From NCBI GenBank assembly GCA_026125285.1, contig JAHCLO010000017.1, forward strand, positions 1 through 64,000: a stretch of DNA of 64,000 nt. The letters run 5' to 3'. A program made the translations under genes and the position numbers. Positions 24,189-34,000 of the stretch are shown here, one piece after another. The DNA is from Verrucomicrobiia bacterium. GTDB lineage: Bacteria; Verrucomicrobiota; Verrucomicrobiia; Limisphaerales; JADLHS01. Within the stretch, counting starts at the first letter, position 1; every line of letters starts with the position of its first letter. The notes under the pieces were generated by a model. It was not told where the DNA came from, searched no databases, and worked only from the letters and a program-made list of their open reading frames with translations.

Positions 24189-25982
24189 TCAAAGCGCGAA
24201 TCTGGATTCTGCGAAGTCTCCTTCTGCGGAATGACGGATTGGCTTTCCCGGCATTTGCCAGCCCCAGTCGCCTTCATCAAGATTCACGCCCGCATCGCTC
24301 TTGTCCTTTCGCCAGGCGATCTCTCCATTGTCATCGCTTTGATTCCAGCCGATGGAATACAGCGTGTAGCCGCCATCGGCAGTGCGACGATAGCGCAACG
24401 GTTTGCCGTCAATCACGTCGTTCGGGATGCGCTCGAAAAACTGCGGCGCCAACGCTTCGAGAGTCTCAGGATATTCCCCCTTGGCCAGACGCTGTCGTTC
24501 GAGCGCGCAGGCCACTCGCGCGCAGTCCACCGCAACCTGCGCCCGCGCGGAACGGCGCACCACCTTGCCCAGAGCCGGCATCAGCAGCTTGGCAAAGACT
24601 GTGTAGGGCCGAATCGGCATCGCGGCGATTTCCTCCCCGAAAGTATTGCTTGCGTCAGGGAAGACCCGATGTTTTTCCTCGTCCACCGAAGCGAGAAGGT
24701 GCTTCTGGTGCAGTTTGGAAATCGCCAGCATGTTCTGGTAAAACCAGCCACCGGGCATCAAGTTGAGACTCGGAGCCGCCCCGCCCCGTCCATCATCATC
24801 AGCAATGTATCCCAAGTGGCGCGACCGCCAGCCTTGCCGCCGCAGAAAATCCAGTCCGCTGGTGCCCAACGTCCGTTCGCCGCGCATCGCCGCTTTGTAC
24901 TCCGCGAGCAGTTGGAGTGAACTGAGATACTGTCCAAGTTCGGCCAGTTGCGCGTCACTCCAGGCCTGTCGCACCAACCCTTCGCGCACGGTTTGCAAGC
25001 TCACGTGGAGCGCGGCAATTCGCACCAAATGATCAATCAGCAGAGGCTCATCGCGAATGCTGTCGGAAAGACGAAACCCCAGGTACAGATCGTCGAGTGC
25101 CGCGGTGGACTGACCGGCTTCAAGCCGGGCAACCGCCCGCACATGGGTGAGAATGCCAAGACCTCTTATGTGCGCGAGGTGTGGCAGCAGAATCTCCCAC
25201 GCCGGCTCCTCTTCGTATGGAATGGGAAACCGTGCGTATGGCCGGGAGAGCCTGGCCTCGTGCAGTTCCCGGAACTCGGAATCGAACCTGCCCAGCGCCA
25301 CCAAAACGTCTTCCGCCGCCGTCCCCGGAACGGCCGGCTGCGGATAATTCGTGTTGCCGCGATAAAACTCCCGCCACGATTCTAGGTCCGCGAACGTGCC
25401 CTTGTCCACGCCGCCTACGACCAGGCGGTCCTTGCTCTCTCGATCCGGACGCAAATCGGCGCGGAGGTTCTGAAGCCGGTTCAGCCCGTTGGTGTCCCGC
25501 CACACCACCTGGCCATTAACGCGGGTGAAGTCATAAACGGGCTTGAGTAACGGCGTGAGGGCAAAGTTCTGATCCTCCGGCACTGGCGCAGGGGCCACGC
25601 CGGCGACGGTGAACTTCTCTCCTTTGGCTTCCCACTCACGTTTGTGCTGTTCCCACGCGCGCTTGCCGCGCCAGTTTTCCACCGCGTAGAACAACGCGAT
25701 CAAAGTCGCAAAACAAGCAACCCCGAAAAGAAACCGCCGCAAGTTGCGCCACGAGCAGAGCCACTTGATAAACAGCAAACCCAATATCCCAATCACCGCC
25801 ACAGCCAACGAAATGACCAGGGCCGTGACCAACAGTTCTGAGAAGGGCGTGAGCCGTTCGGTGATCAGGCCGATACCGAGAACGATTACGAAAACCGCAC
25901 CCGCCAACAGTCCAAACCAAGCGAGCCATTTGGCCGGACCGCGCCAGGGTCGGCGCCAAATGCTCTTGGGTGATTCATTCAT
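24189..25982 (-). CDS. membrane-anchored protein of unknown function (ECF sigma operon)
   Basis: This protein of 597 residues has three N-terminal TM helices (WLAWFGLLAGAVFVIVLGIG, LLVTALVISLAVAVIGILG, and one in FLFGVACFATLIALFYAV). A long soluble region follows, with a conserved-looking segment near the end: RQRLAKGEYPETLEALAPQ, DGKPLRYRRTADGGYTLYS, IGWNQSDDNG. That KGxYPxTLxxLxPxxL...DG.PLxYRR..dgY.LYSxGxnxxDDgG pattern is typical of PVC-group proteins and resembles the globular part of type II secretion pseudopilins. It is the third gene of the operon that starts with the ECF sigma factor at 26938. The role is unknown; an envelope stress or surface-assembly function is a guess. Confidence 0.6.
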   Translation of the reverse strand: MNESPKSIWRRPWRGPAKWLAWFGLLAGAVFVIVLGIGLITERLTPFSELLVTALVISLAVAVIGILGLLFIKWLCSWRNLRRFLFGVACFATLIALFYAVENWRGKRAWEQHKREWEAKGEKFTVAGVAPAPVPEDQNFALTPLLKPVYDFTRVNGQVVWRDTNGLNRLQNLRADLRPDRESKDRLVVGGVDKGTFADLESWREFYRGNTNYPQPAVPGTAAEDVLVALGRFDSEFRELHEARLSRPYARFPIPYEEEPAWEILLPHLAHIRGLGILTHVRAVARLEAGQSTAALDDLYLGFRLSDSIRDEPLLIDHLVRIAALHVSLQTVREGLVRQAWSDAQLAELGQYLSSLQLLAEYKAAMRGERTLGTSGLDFLRRQGWRSRHLGYIADDDGRGGAAPSLNLMPGGWFYQNMLAISKLHQKHLLASVDEEKHRVFPDASNTFGEEIAAMPIRPYTVFAKLLMPALGKVVRRSARAQVAVDCARVACALERQRLAKGEYPETLEALAPQFFERIPNDVIDGKPLRYRRTADGGYTLYSIGWNQSDDNGEIAWRKDKSDAGVNLDEGDWGWQMPGKPIRHSAEGDFAESRFAL

Positions 25983-25988
25983 AACTTC

Positions 25989-26414
25989 TCAGGCGTTGAG
26001 GGTTTCTTCACGTCGCCCACTGCGCGGCCCCAGTGGCGCCGCTTTAGGCCGACCAACTGCTGCGAAGTCGGGCTGGTCCACCAACTCCGCGAGCAATTGC
26101 TCCTGCTGTTTCAATAACCGCAACATCTCCGGTGAGGGTGGGGCGGAGCGGGAGGTCGAATCCGGCGCGGCTTCCCGCGTCGCGAAGTTCAGGACCAGGA
26201 CCACCAGCCACAGGGTGGCCAGACCCGCCCACGCTTGCGGTGCCGGCCAGAACAGTTCACGCAAGCGCTGTTTGAACAGTGAAGCCAGCGTCACGCCGGC
26301 AAGCTTGGTCGGCCGCCGCTCCGCTTCCGCCGCAGCCAGAATTTCCGCGCGCCATTCGGCGGGAATCCGCCGCAGCCGCTGGCGCTGAAGCTTGCTTTCA
26401 AAGTCGTCGTTCAT
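25989..26414 (-). CDS. probable anti-sigma-factor-like membrane protein
   Basis: This 141-residue protein overlaps the sigma-factor gene by 4 bases (ATGA) and ends 6 bases before the next gene. It has a basic N-terminal region (SKLQRQRLRRIPAEWRAEIL), one membrane segment (AGLATLWLVVLVLNFAT, ~65-85), and a short extracytoplasmic tail with LKQQEQLLAELVDQP. Position and topology fit an anti-sigma factor, with the N-terminus binding the sigma factor. The classic anti-sigma zinc motif HxxxCxxC is missing. I infer the role from context only. Confidence 0.55.
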   Translation of the reverse strand: MNDDFESKLQRQRLRRIPAEWRAEILAAAEAERRPTKLAGVTLASLFKQRLRELFWPAPQAWAGLATLWLVVLVLNFATREAAPDSTSRSAPPSPEMLRLLKQQEQLLAELVDQPDFAAVGRPKAAPLGPRSGRREETLNA

Positions 26415-26938
26415 TTGATCTCTCCGTAAATGGGACGCAGCCGCTCGCGCAATTTGTCTAACCCATAGCGATACCGGCTGGCCGCCGTGTTGAGCGGAAT
26501 GGCGAGCGCCGTGGCGATTTGTTCAAAGGTCAGCCCCTCCCACAGTTTCAGGTGGACCACGGCTCGTTGTTCCGGCGGCAATTCTGCCAGCGCCCTGGCA
26601 AGCTCATCCCGGAACACCTGTTCGTCCGGGTCTTCCGTCGGCGCAAATGGCGTCACCGCCTCTTCGGCGAATTGCTCCTGATACTTCGTCCGGCTGCCAC
26701 GCCGGCGCAGGAGGTCAATCGCCGCATTATGCGCCAGACGGATCAGAAAGGCGCGCTCCTCCCGCACCGGCGCAAGCCATTCCGGCTGCCGGGCCAGCTT
26801 GATGAACACCTCCTGAAGCAAATCCCGCGTGTCCGATTCATCGCGGGTGAAATTCAACAGATAGGCAAACAACGCCTGAGCGTGGTCGTCGTACCACCGT
26901 TCAAGTTGGCGATCCTGCGGCATCTTTTCCAGCTCCAT
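26411..26938 (-). CDS. ECF-type RNA polymerase sigma factor
   Basis: This 175-residue ECF sigma has region 2 (~20-90: LFAYLLNFTRDESDTRDLLQ, then EVFIKLARQPEW and FLIRLAHNAAIDLLRRRGSR) and region 4 (~115-170: ELPPEQRAVVHLKLWEGLTF, EQIATALAIPLNTAASRYRYG). No extra domains are present. The start gives MELEKMPQDRQLERWYDDHA. A second ECF sigma is encoded at 52657-53289. Downstream come a probable anti-sigma-like protein (4-base overlap) and the 597-residue membrane protein, so this is a compact sigma operon. Confidence 0.85.
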   Translation of the reverse strand: MELEKMPQDRQLERWYDDHAQALFAYLLNFTRDESDTRDLLQEVFIKLARQPEWLAPVREERAFLIRLAHNAAIDLLRRRGSRTKYQEQFAEEAVTPFAPTEDPDEQVFRDELARALAELPPEQRAVVHLKLWEGLTFEQIATALAIPLNTAASRYRYGLDKLRERLRPIYGEIK

Positions 26939-27339
26939 GACGCGCTGCGCTCGCGGTTTTGTCTAATGAATTCGCGCCTGACAAGCCGCAAGAACGCAGC
27001 GTCGTTCACAGATTGGACCAAGCCCGTGGAAATGACTCACGCCGATTTTGTTTTCGCCGAAACCATCCGATCAGTCCATCCGCGGCGTCCATTAGGATTA
27101 GCACAACGAAATTCTAATTGCTGCAGTTCTTCGGAGGGTCCTGCCGTATTGAGCCAAAGCCGGGTTCATGGCTGAAACAGTTGGATGGCGTGGAGTGGTT
27201 AAGCACCGGACTAAAGACCCCGCCGCATCCGGTTTCAGGATCAAAACCGTCCTGGCCAAAAGCCATGCAGGCGAGTCGAGTTGGCCGGCCAGCGGGCTGA
27301 GGCGTTGACATCGTTGCCGCAAATTCGCATAAAGCCAGC
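26939..27339. promoter_or_regulatory. divergent intergenic region with a weak candidate promoter
   Basis: About 400 bases lie between the sigma gene (minus) and the oxidoreductase (plus). TTGACA at 27305-27310 and CATAAA at 27328-27333 are 17 bases apart and would direct a near-leaderless message for the gene at 27340. This is low confidence because verrucomicrobial consensus sequences differ. No gene is supported in the rest. Confidence 0.25.
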
Positions 27340-28707
27340 ATGATTAATAAACGAACAATTTCCCGCCGCAAGTTCCTCTGCTCCGCCCGCACCATCTCGC
27401 TCGGCGTGGGCGCCGGTCTGGCCCTGCCCAATGTCTTTCTAAATCGTACGCGTGCGCAAAGCGGACAAAACCCGTCTGAGTTCATCCGGGTCGGATTCAT
27501 CGCCGTCGGTGGTCAGGGCGGAAGCAATCTAAATGCGCTGATGAAGAACGCGGTGGCGGTGTGCGACGTGGACAGCGAGCGACTGGCGAAAGCGAAGAAG
27601 CGGGTTGAGGATTCCGCCAAACGTTCCTGCGCGGCTTACCCGGACTACCGCCAGATGCTCGAAAGCAAGGAGATTGACGCCGTGGTGGTGAGCACGCCGG
27701 ATCACTGGCACACGCTGCCTTCGATTCACGCGTGCGAAGCGGGCAAGGATGTGTATTGCGAGAAACCGTTGACGTTGACCATTGCCGAAGGGCAGGCGTT
27801 GGTCAAAGTGGCGCGCCGCACCAACCGCATTGTCCAATGCGGCAGCCAGCAGCGGTCAGACAGCAAGTTCCGTCAGGCGGCCGAATACGTGCGCAACGGC
27901 CGACTCGGCAAGATCAAGCGGGTGCTGGTGGGCTTGGTGGGGGTCAACTGGACCAAGGATCCGCTCGTGCCAGATTCCGCACCGCCGCCGGAGTTGAATT
28001 ATGACCTCTGGCTGGGCCCCGCGCCGTATCGTCCCTACAATAAACAGCGCGTGCATTACTACTTCCGCTTTTTCTGGGACTACTCCGGCGGCCAGATGAC
28101 CAACTGGGGGGCGCATCATCTGGACATTACCCAATGGGCCTTGGGCATGGATGCGAGCGGACCGGTGCAGATTGCCGGTCGCGGCGAATTCGATTCCGAA
28201 AAACGTTTCGAGACGCCCTCGAAGTTTGACATCACTTATCAGTACGCCAACGGCGTGGTGGTGGAATGTCGCAGTCCGCAGATCAAAGTGGCGGACCTGC
28301 TCCCCGAGAAGAAGGAACAGGCGTTGGAGATTCTGAATGACAAAGGCGATTTCAACGGCTGCATTTTTGAAGGCGAGCAGGGATTGCTTTACGCAAACCG
28401 TGGCGTCATTCGGGCCTGGCCCGACTCCATCCTGGAGGCGCCGCTGAAGGAAAGCGACGTCCGGCTGTACGAAAGCCGGCAGCACCATCAGAACTGGCTC
28501 GACTGCATCAAGAGCCGCAAGCTGCCGATCTGCGACGTGGCCATCGGACATCGTTCGGCCACGGTTTGTCACCTCGGCAACATCTCCATCCGGACGGGCA
28601 AGAAACTGAATTGGGATCCCGTGAAGGAAGAAATCGTCGGCGATGCTGAGGCCGCGAAATGGGCCGACAAACCTTATCGCGCACCGTGGAGACTGCCGGT
28701 GGCGTGA
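27340..28707 (+). CDS. Tat-exported Gfo/Idh/MocA-family oxidoreductase
   Basis: This 455-residue protein has a twin-arginine signal (ISRRKFLCSARTISLGVGAG). A Rossmann domain follows: GFIAVGGQGGSNLNAL, then VCDVDSERLAKAKK, and VVSTPDHWHTLPSIHACEAG, with the catalytic-type Lys in DVYCEKPLTL. The C-terminal domain has WGAHHLDITQWALGMD. This is the Gfo/Idh/MocA fold used for sugar oxidation/epimerisation, of the Tat-exported type common in Verrucomicrobia and Planctomycetes. A second member lies at 54220-55581. Substrate unknown; a sugar or sugar acid is likely. NAD(P) must already be bound before export, as Tat exports folded proteins. Confidence 0.85.
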   Translation: MINKRTISRRKFLCSARTISLGVGAGLALPNVFLNRTRAQSGQNPSEFIRVGFIAVGGQGGSNLNALMKNAVAVCDVDSERLAKAKKRVEDSAKRSCAAYPDYRQMLESKEIDAVVVSTPDHWHTLPSIHACEAGKDVYCEKPLTLTIAEGQALVKVARRTNRIVQCGSQQRSDSKFRQAAEYVRNGRLGKIKRVLVGLVGVNWTKDPLVPDSAPPPELNYDLWLGPAPYRPYNKQRVHYYFRFFWDYSGGQMTNWGAHHLDITQWALGMDASGPVQIAGRGEFDSEKRFETPSKFDITYQYANGVVVECRSPQIKVADLLPEKKEQALEILNDKGDFNGCIFEGEQGLLYANRGVIRAWPDSILEAPLKESDVRLYESRQHHQNWLDCIKSRKLPICDVAIGHRSATVCHLGNISIRTGKKLNWDPVKEEIVGDAEAAKWADKPYRAPWRLPVA

Positions 28708-28797
28708 GCGGGAAAAAGTTGGCCGCCAACTTCAGAAATGGAGAATGTGGAGAAACGTCAACTTGCCAACCCAGCGCTGCGCCGCTAGTTTCGATCT

Positions 28798-29001
28798 ATG
28801 ACAACGACCGTTGAAGCCATCTATGAGAACGGCAAGCTCGTGTTGCAGCGCCCGTTGTCGCTGCCGGAGAAATCCCGCGTGCGTGTGACCATTGATACCG
28901 ATCTCGAGCGCGAAGCGTGGCTGAGACTCTCGAAAGAGTCTTTGCTGAAGGTTTGGGATAATGACGCGGATGATGTCTTCAATGAATTGCTCACGAAATG
29001 A
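28798..29001 (+). CDS. antitoxin of AF2212/DUF104 type
   Basis: This 67-residue protein begins MTTTVEAIYENGKLVL, then RPLSLPEKSRVRVTID, the beta-strand pattern of the short AF2212-like antitoxin family. Its C-terminal part is helical and acidic (SLLKVWDNDADDVFNELL) and would bind the toxin. The start codon of the MazF-like toxin gene lies 20 bases before its stop, so expression is coupled. It is not a ribbon-helix-helix MazE type. Confidence 0.7.
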   Translation: MTTTVEAIYENGKLVLQRPLSLPEKSRVRVTIDTDLEREAWLRLSKESLLKVWDNDADDVFNELLTK

Positions 29002-29293
29002 CATTGTTCTCCTCCCGATTCCTTTTACGAATCTGAAGAGCCGCAAAGTCCGCCCTGCGGTCGTCATTGGCCGCAACGGCGCAGACTTGTTTCTGGTCCC
29101 AGTTTCTTCGGTGTTGCCCAACACGGATTTCTCGCTTACTGAGTGGCGTGCGGCTGGACTCAACGTTGCCTCCGGCATAAAGGCTCAAATCGCCACGGTT
29201 GAAGAAGCGCTGGTCGTCAAGATTGTTGGTGCGCTTGCCACTGTGGACCGCCAGACACTGGACGAGCGGTTGCGCAACTGGCTGCAACTCTGA
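28982..29293 (+). CDS. MazF/PemK-type toxin (endoribonuclease)
   Basis: This 103-residue protein is of the MazF/PemK fold. The N-terminal NDIVLLPIPFTNLKSRKVRP, then AVVIGRNGADLFLVPVSS match the GDIVLVPFPFTDLS.SK.RPALVI signature, with the functional Arg in KVRP and the Thr/Ser positions of the MazF active site further on (VPVSSV). I chose the ATG at 28982 (MNCSRNDIVL); an earlier in-frame ATG at 28961 adds residues out of place. It overlaps the antitoxin gene by 20 bases. MazF proteins cleave mRNA at short specific sequences; the target sequence cannot be predicted. Confidence 0.72.
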   Translation: MNCSRNDIVLLPIPFTNLKSRKVRPAVVIGRNGADLFLVPVSSVLPNTDFSLTEWRAAGLNVASGIKAQIATVEEALVVKIVGALATVDRQTLDERLRNWLQL

Positions 29294-29321
29294 GGTTGAG
29301 TTGAAAGAACCGCGAGATTCA

Positions 29322-30812
29322 ATGACGAGACGGTGTGTGGCCAGGCCAACCAGGGGATTTTCCGGGCCAGGTTTCACGACGGTTGCTGTCATGGTTGCGA
29401 TGGCTATCTTAATCCTCGGCTTCGCAGCGCGCGCTCTCAGCGCTGAACGGCCTGCCCAATCCGTTGCGCTTCCTCAGATTCGCATCTCGGCCGATGGCCG
29501 CGGCTTTGAGACGGAGCAGGGCAAACCTTTCGTTCCTTTCGGCGTGAATTATTTCCGGCCCGGCCAGGGCTGGGCGCCGCAGCTTTGGAAGAAGTTCGAT
29601 GCCGGGGCCACGCGGAAGGATTTCGCTCTGATGAAGGAGTTCGGGGTGAATTGCGTGCGCGTCTTCCTCACCTACGGTTCGTTCCTCATGGAAACCAATC
29701 GCGTTTCGCCGGAGGCACTGGCGAAGTTCGATGAGTTTCTGGCGCTCGCGGAGGAGGCCGGCATTTACGTGCATCCGACCGGGCCTGATCATTGGGAGGG
29801 GCTGCCGGAGTGGGCTAAGGGAGATCGCATCGCCGATGAAGTTGTGTTGAACGCGTTGGAGGCGTTTTGGAAACAGTTCGCGGCCCGTTACCGCAATCGC
29901 TCGGTGATCTTCGCCTACGATTTGTTGAATGAACCGGAAGTGAAATGGGACACTCCACCCATGCGCGAGAAGTGGAATCGCTGGCTGGCGAAGAAATACG
30001 CAAGCGCCGATCAAATTGCGCAATCGTGGAGCGTGACGAATCAGAACCTCAACCTCGGCTCCATTCCCGTTCCACCGAAAGAAGACTGCGCCGGTTGCGC
30101 GCGACTCCTGGATTTCCAACACTTCCGGGAGGAAGTAGCCGACGAATGGACGCGCCGCCAGGTCGCAGCCATCAAAGCCACCGACCCGCAGGCCCTGGTG
30201 ACGGTGGGTTTGATCCAGTGGTCGGTGCCATCCGTCATTGCGGCGTGTTGGCATTACTCCGCGTTCCGCCCGGAACGTCAGGCGCGTTTCCTGGACTTCA
30301 TGGAAATCCACTTCTATCCGCTGGCCAACGGCCATTACGATTACCAGAACGAGGAGGAGGAAGCGAAGAACCTTGCCTATCTTGAGGGCGTCGTGCGCGA
30401 AGTGGCGCGCTTCAACAAGCCCGTCGTCATCGCCGAGTTCGGCTGGTATGGCGGCGGCAAATTGAACTACGGCAATCACGCGCCCGCCACGGAAAAGCAG
30501 CAGGCGCAATGGTGCCGCAAGCTGATTGAATCCACCGCCGGCCTCGCGTGCGGCTGGCTCAACTGGGGCTTCTACGACCAACCCGAAGCCGGCGACGTGA
30601 GCCAGCTCATCGGCTTGGTCAAAGCCAATGGCACGACAAAGGCGTGGGGCCGCGAGTTCCGGCAACTGGCCGAACGTTATGGAAACAGAAAATTACTTTC
30701 TCCAAAACTCGGCCCGCGTCCGGCGATGGATTGGGACTTGTGCATCACCACTGCCGCCGGGGGTGCGACATTCAGAAGCGAGTATCTGACAGCCTGGCGC
30801 GAGCGGCGGTAA
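29322..30812 (+). CDS. secreted GH5-like glycoside hydrolase (mannanase/cellulase superfamily)
   Basis: The 496-residue protein starts at MTRRCVARPTRG with a signal-like hydrophobic segment (FTTVAVMVAMAILILGFAA). A (beta/alpha)8 barrel of GH clan A follows. FVPFGVNYFRPGQGW opens the barrel, FAYDLLNEPEVKW holds the acid/base Glu after Asn (the NEP motif), and VVIAEFGWYGGG has the nucleophile Glu. Trp-rich loops (WLNWGFYDQPEAGD) close it. GH5-type beta-mannanases and endoglucanases share this layout; the exact specificity is not readable. It follows the toxin-antitoxin pair closely but is probably an independent gene. Confidence 0.7.
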   Translation: MTRRCVARPTRGFSGPGFTTVAVMVAMAILILGFAARALSAERPAQSVALPQIRISADGRGFETEQGKPFVPFGVNYFRPGQGWAPQLWKKFDAGATRKDFALMKEFGVNCVRVFLTYGSFLMETNRVSPEALAKFDEFLALAEEAGIYVHPTGPDHWEGLPEWAKGDRIADEVVLNALEAFWKQFAARYRNRSVIFAYDLLNEPEVKWDTPPMREKWNRWLAKKYASADQIAQSWSVTNQNLNLGSIPVPPKEDCAGCARLLDFQHFREEVADEWTRRQVAAIKATDPQALVTVGLIQWSVPSVIAACWHYSAFRPERQARFLDFMEIHFYPLANGHYDYQNEEEEAKNLAYLEGVVREVARFNKPVVIAEFGWYGGGKLNYGNHAPATEKQQAQWCRKLIESTAGLACGWLNWGFYDQPEAGDVSQLIGLVKANGTTKAWGREFRQLAERYGNRKLLSPKLGPRPAMDWDLCITTAAGGATFRSEYLTAWRERR

Positions 30813-31049
30813 TAGCCTGCTGAAAAACCACTGCGAAATCCACCGAGCCGTTTGGACTCCCGCGCTTACGCGAGTTGGCGCGTCGCTGAAGAACACCAAC
30901 CTCAATGTTCAAGCAGGCACTCAGGCCAATCCACGCTGCAAAAAAGCCAAGAAAGGGAGAGACGCGACATTCAGACGGTGTGAAAAATGCATGTGACGGA
31001 ACAGTTTTATTCGCCAAACCCAATGGATGAACCACAACCAAACCAACTC

Positions 31050-31055
31050 AGGAGG
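31050..31055 (+). promoter_or_regulatory. Shine-Dalgarno (AGGAGG) for the giant protein gene
   Basis: AGGAGG sits 5 bases upstream of the ATG at 31061. This is a near-perfect ribosome binding site and marks 31061 as the real start of translation, although the downstream frame is shifted by the CT tract. Confidence 0.7.
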
Positions 31056-31060
31056 TCTTC

Positions 31061-34000
31061 ATGAAAACAGCGCAGCCGGTGGCGTGGTCGTTGCTCTCTC
31101 TCTCTCTCTCTCTCTCTCTGCGCTCAGACCGAACCGCCGACGGCAGGGTCTCGGGTTGAGGCAGCAAACAGCCATCAAATTGTCGAACGGGGAGCGCATC
31201 ACCAGGTGTGGTCCAAGGTCAGTTGGGCCGCCAATCCGCTGGGCGTACTCGAACCGCAGACCAACTCCTACACGGAATTGGCGACCGGCCTGCACTATCG
31301 CGACCCGAGTTCGGGCGAGTGGCGTGAGAGCGACCCGAGCTTCGAGTTGAACGAGGAGGGTTATGCGGTGGCGGCCAAATGCCAGCATCAGGTCATCATC
31401 GCGCCGAGCTTGAACCCGGCCGACGGCGTGGTGGTGGATTTGCAGACGCCGGAGGGCCGGCGGTTGCGCAGCGGCCTCCTGGGTTTGAATTTGTTCGACC
31501 CGGTTTCCGGTAAGAGTCTGCAAATTGCCGCCGTGCGGGACGTGGCGGGCACGCAGATTTCCGACACCGAAATCGTCTGGTTCGATGCGTTCGAGGGATT
31601 GCAGGCGGACGTGCGGGTGCGCAATGAGCGCGGCGCATTTCATCAGGACGTACTGCTGCGCGAGCGGCTTTCGGCGGAACAGTTGCAACGGCTCGGCTTC
31701 GACGCTGCAACCGTCCGCCTGGAGGTGTGGACGGAATTTGTGGGTTCGCCGGAGCCGGCGCTCGAACGCAAGGTGATGGACGCCGGGACCAACGGAACAT
31801 TTGGCGCGGCCGGCCCGGCCGCGGCCACGGACGAGCGCGTGGATTTCGGGGTGATGCGGATGGAGTGGGGCAGCGGCAAGGCGTTTGCCGAGCCGGGAGC
31901 CGGCAGCACGATTCGGATTTTCAAAGAATGGCAGAAGCTGGAGGGGCGGCAGTTTCTGATCGAAAGCGCCAGCTACGGAGAATTGATGCCCTTGCTGGAG
32001 TCCTTGCCGGTCAAGACCGCCGCGCTCGATGCGCCGGCCCCGGCGGCGCGGGTGGCGTGGCATCGGGCGCCTCCGGCGCGGCCCGCGAGTGGCCGAATCA
32101 CCGAAGCGCAATCCATCCAGATGGCCCAACTGAAGCCGCCGTCCCGTTCCGGCGTGGTCGTGCTGGATTACGTCATCCTCAACAGCGGCATCACGGACTA
32201 CACGTTTCGCGGCGACCAGACCTACTACCTCAGCGCCACCGTGGGGGCGTCCGTCACCACGACCTTTGAGAGTGGGGCGGTATTGAAATACGCGGCGAAC
32301 GCTTCACTCAACTTCTACGCGCCAGGAACGATAAATTGGAAGGCCGCGCCCTATCGGCCGTGCATTTTCACGGCCAAGGATGACAACACGGTCGGGGAAA
32401 ACATTTCCGGCTCGACGGGCAACCCTGCTTTCGGCGCCTACGCCAACCCGGCCCTGAATCTTCTAAACTACCAAGGCGGCACCTTGAGCCACTTTCGGGT
32501 TGCTTATGCACAGAAAGCCATTGCCTACCACTCCGTCTGGCTGACGTTTCAGGATGGCCAAATCGTGAACTGCGCCAGGGGCATTTCCTTTGGGCAGGGG
32601 GTGGCCACTGTACGGAATATGCTCTTCGCAAATGTCCAATACGCGTTCAGCGAGCTGGGCTACTGCACGATTTCCGCCGAGCACGTGACCTTCGGCGGCA
32701 GGGACAATTATCCCTATACACCCGCGTTTCTGGCCGTGCCCGCAGTCTGGTCCTACCCTTACGGCATCAACCTCAAGAACTGCATCATGGCCAGACTCAA
32801 CACTTTTGCCCAAGGCAGCGCGGCGACGCAGACCGGTGAGCACAACGGATTCTGGAAGAACTCGAATCCGCCGTTCGGGACTTCCCCCACCGTCTGTCCC
32901 GAGGGGCAAAACCCCTTCGCCGACGGCGGCGCCGGAGACTACTATCTGGCGCAAGATTCCCCGTTCCGCGACGTGGGTTGGGCCACCGTAAACCCGGGAC
33001 TGGCTGAAGCGTTGCGCCAGCGGACGACAACGACGCCCATTTTACACGCGAATGTCACTTGGAACTCGGACAACCTGCCCGACCTCAGCCGGCGCTCCAT
33101 CCGTGATGACGATTTCATGCCCAATCTCGGCTACCATTACGAGGTGCTGGATTACATCTTCCACGACCTGCAAACGAGCACGACCGTGCGGCTGGAGGGC
33201 GGCGTGGCCGTGGGCGTGCAAGGCAGCGAAACAGGCTGGGGACTGAGGTTGCAGGACGGCGGGCACGTGGAATGTGTGGGCAGCCCCGGGAACATGAACC
33301 GCATCGTGAGCTTCCAGAATGTGCAGGAATTGCCACCGCCGGTGGCCACCACGGGCTACACGGCCCGCCCGGGCAATGTGTGGCTCTACCACAGTGGCGG
33401 CACGGATGCTACGCGCCGGATGGTGTTCCGGTTTACAGACATTGCGGTGGGACAGGGCTGCGGGGGCACCGTGTTGAGCGTGGCGGGAGTGGCGCCGTTT
33501 GCGGAAGTCACGTTCCAGGACTGCCGCGTGCGGGGCGGCTTGGTGTCGGTCTTCCTCGTGCAGGTCAACGGGCCGCGGAACATCCGGTGGGTGAACAACG
33601 TTTGGGAGCGCGCCGCGCCGCGGGTGCTCTATTACGCCGGCAGCAACCCGTCGCCTTATCACCAGCATCCCGTCACGCTGGACTGCCGGAACAACCTCTT
33701 CCGGGACTCGTACCTGTTGCTGATCTATCAGGCCGCCAATGGGACCGCCGGGATTTGGGAGGTGAAGGACAACCTGTTCGACCAGACGGCGAACGTCGCC
33801 ACCACGGACAGCGCCGGGGCGGTTCTAATGCAACGGTCGCACAACGCCGCCACCGCGGGCATGGTGAACAACCTGGGCGGGACGTGGTATCGGACCGATT
33901 TGCTGCGGGACTATGATGTGCAGGGTCCACTGGGAGAATACTATTACCCCTCCAGTGGCGGGCCGTACAGCATGGCCCAACTCCGCGACGCCGGCAGCCG

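Noticed and set aside
27305..27333. TTGACA-17-CATAAA as a confirmed promoter
   Set aside because: The -10 box matches the consensus at only four of six bases and it would give a near-leaderless message; kept only as a weak candidate.
29199..29321. Extended start of the GH5-like gene
   Set aside because: It overlaps the toxin gene and lacks a signal; MTRRC at 29322 has one directly downstream.
31206..31208. GTG as the true start of the giant secreted protein
   Set aside because: It would remove the signal peptide that the sequence just upstream clearly encodes in the same frame and lacks a Shine-Dalgarno; the AGGAGG is at 31050.
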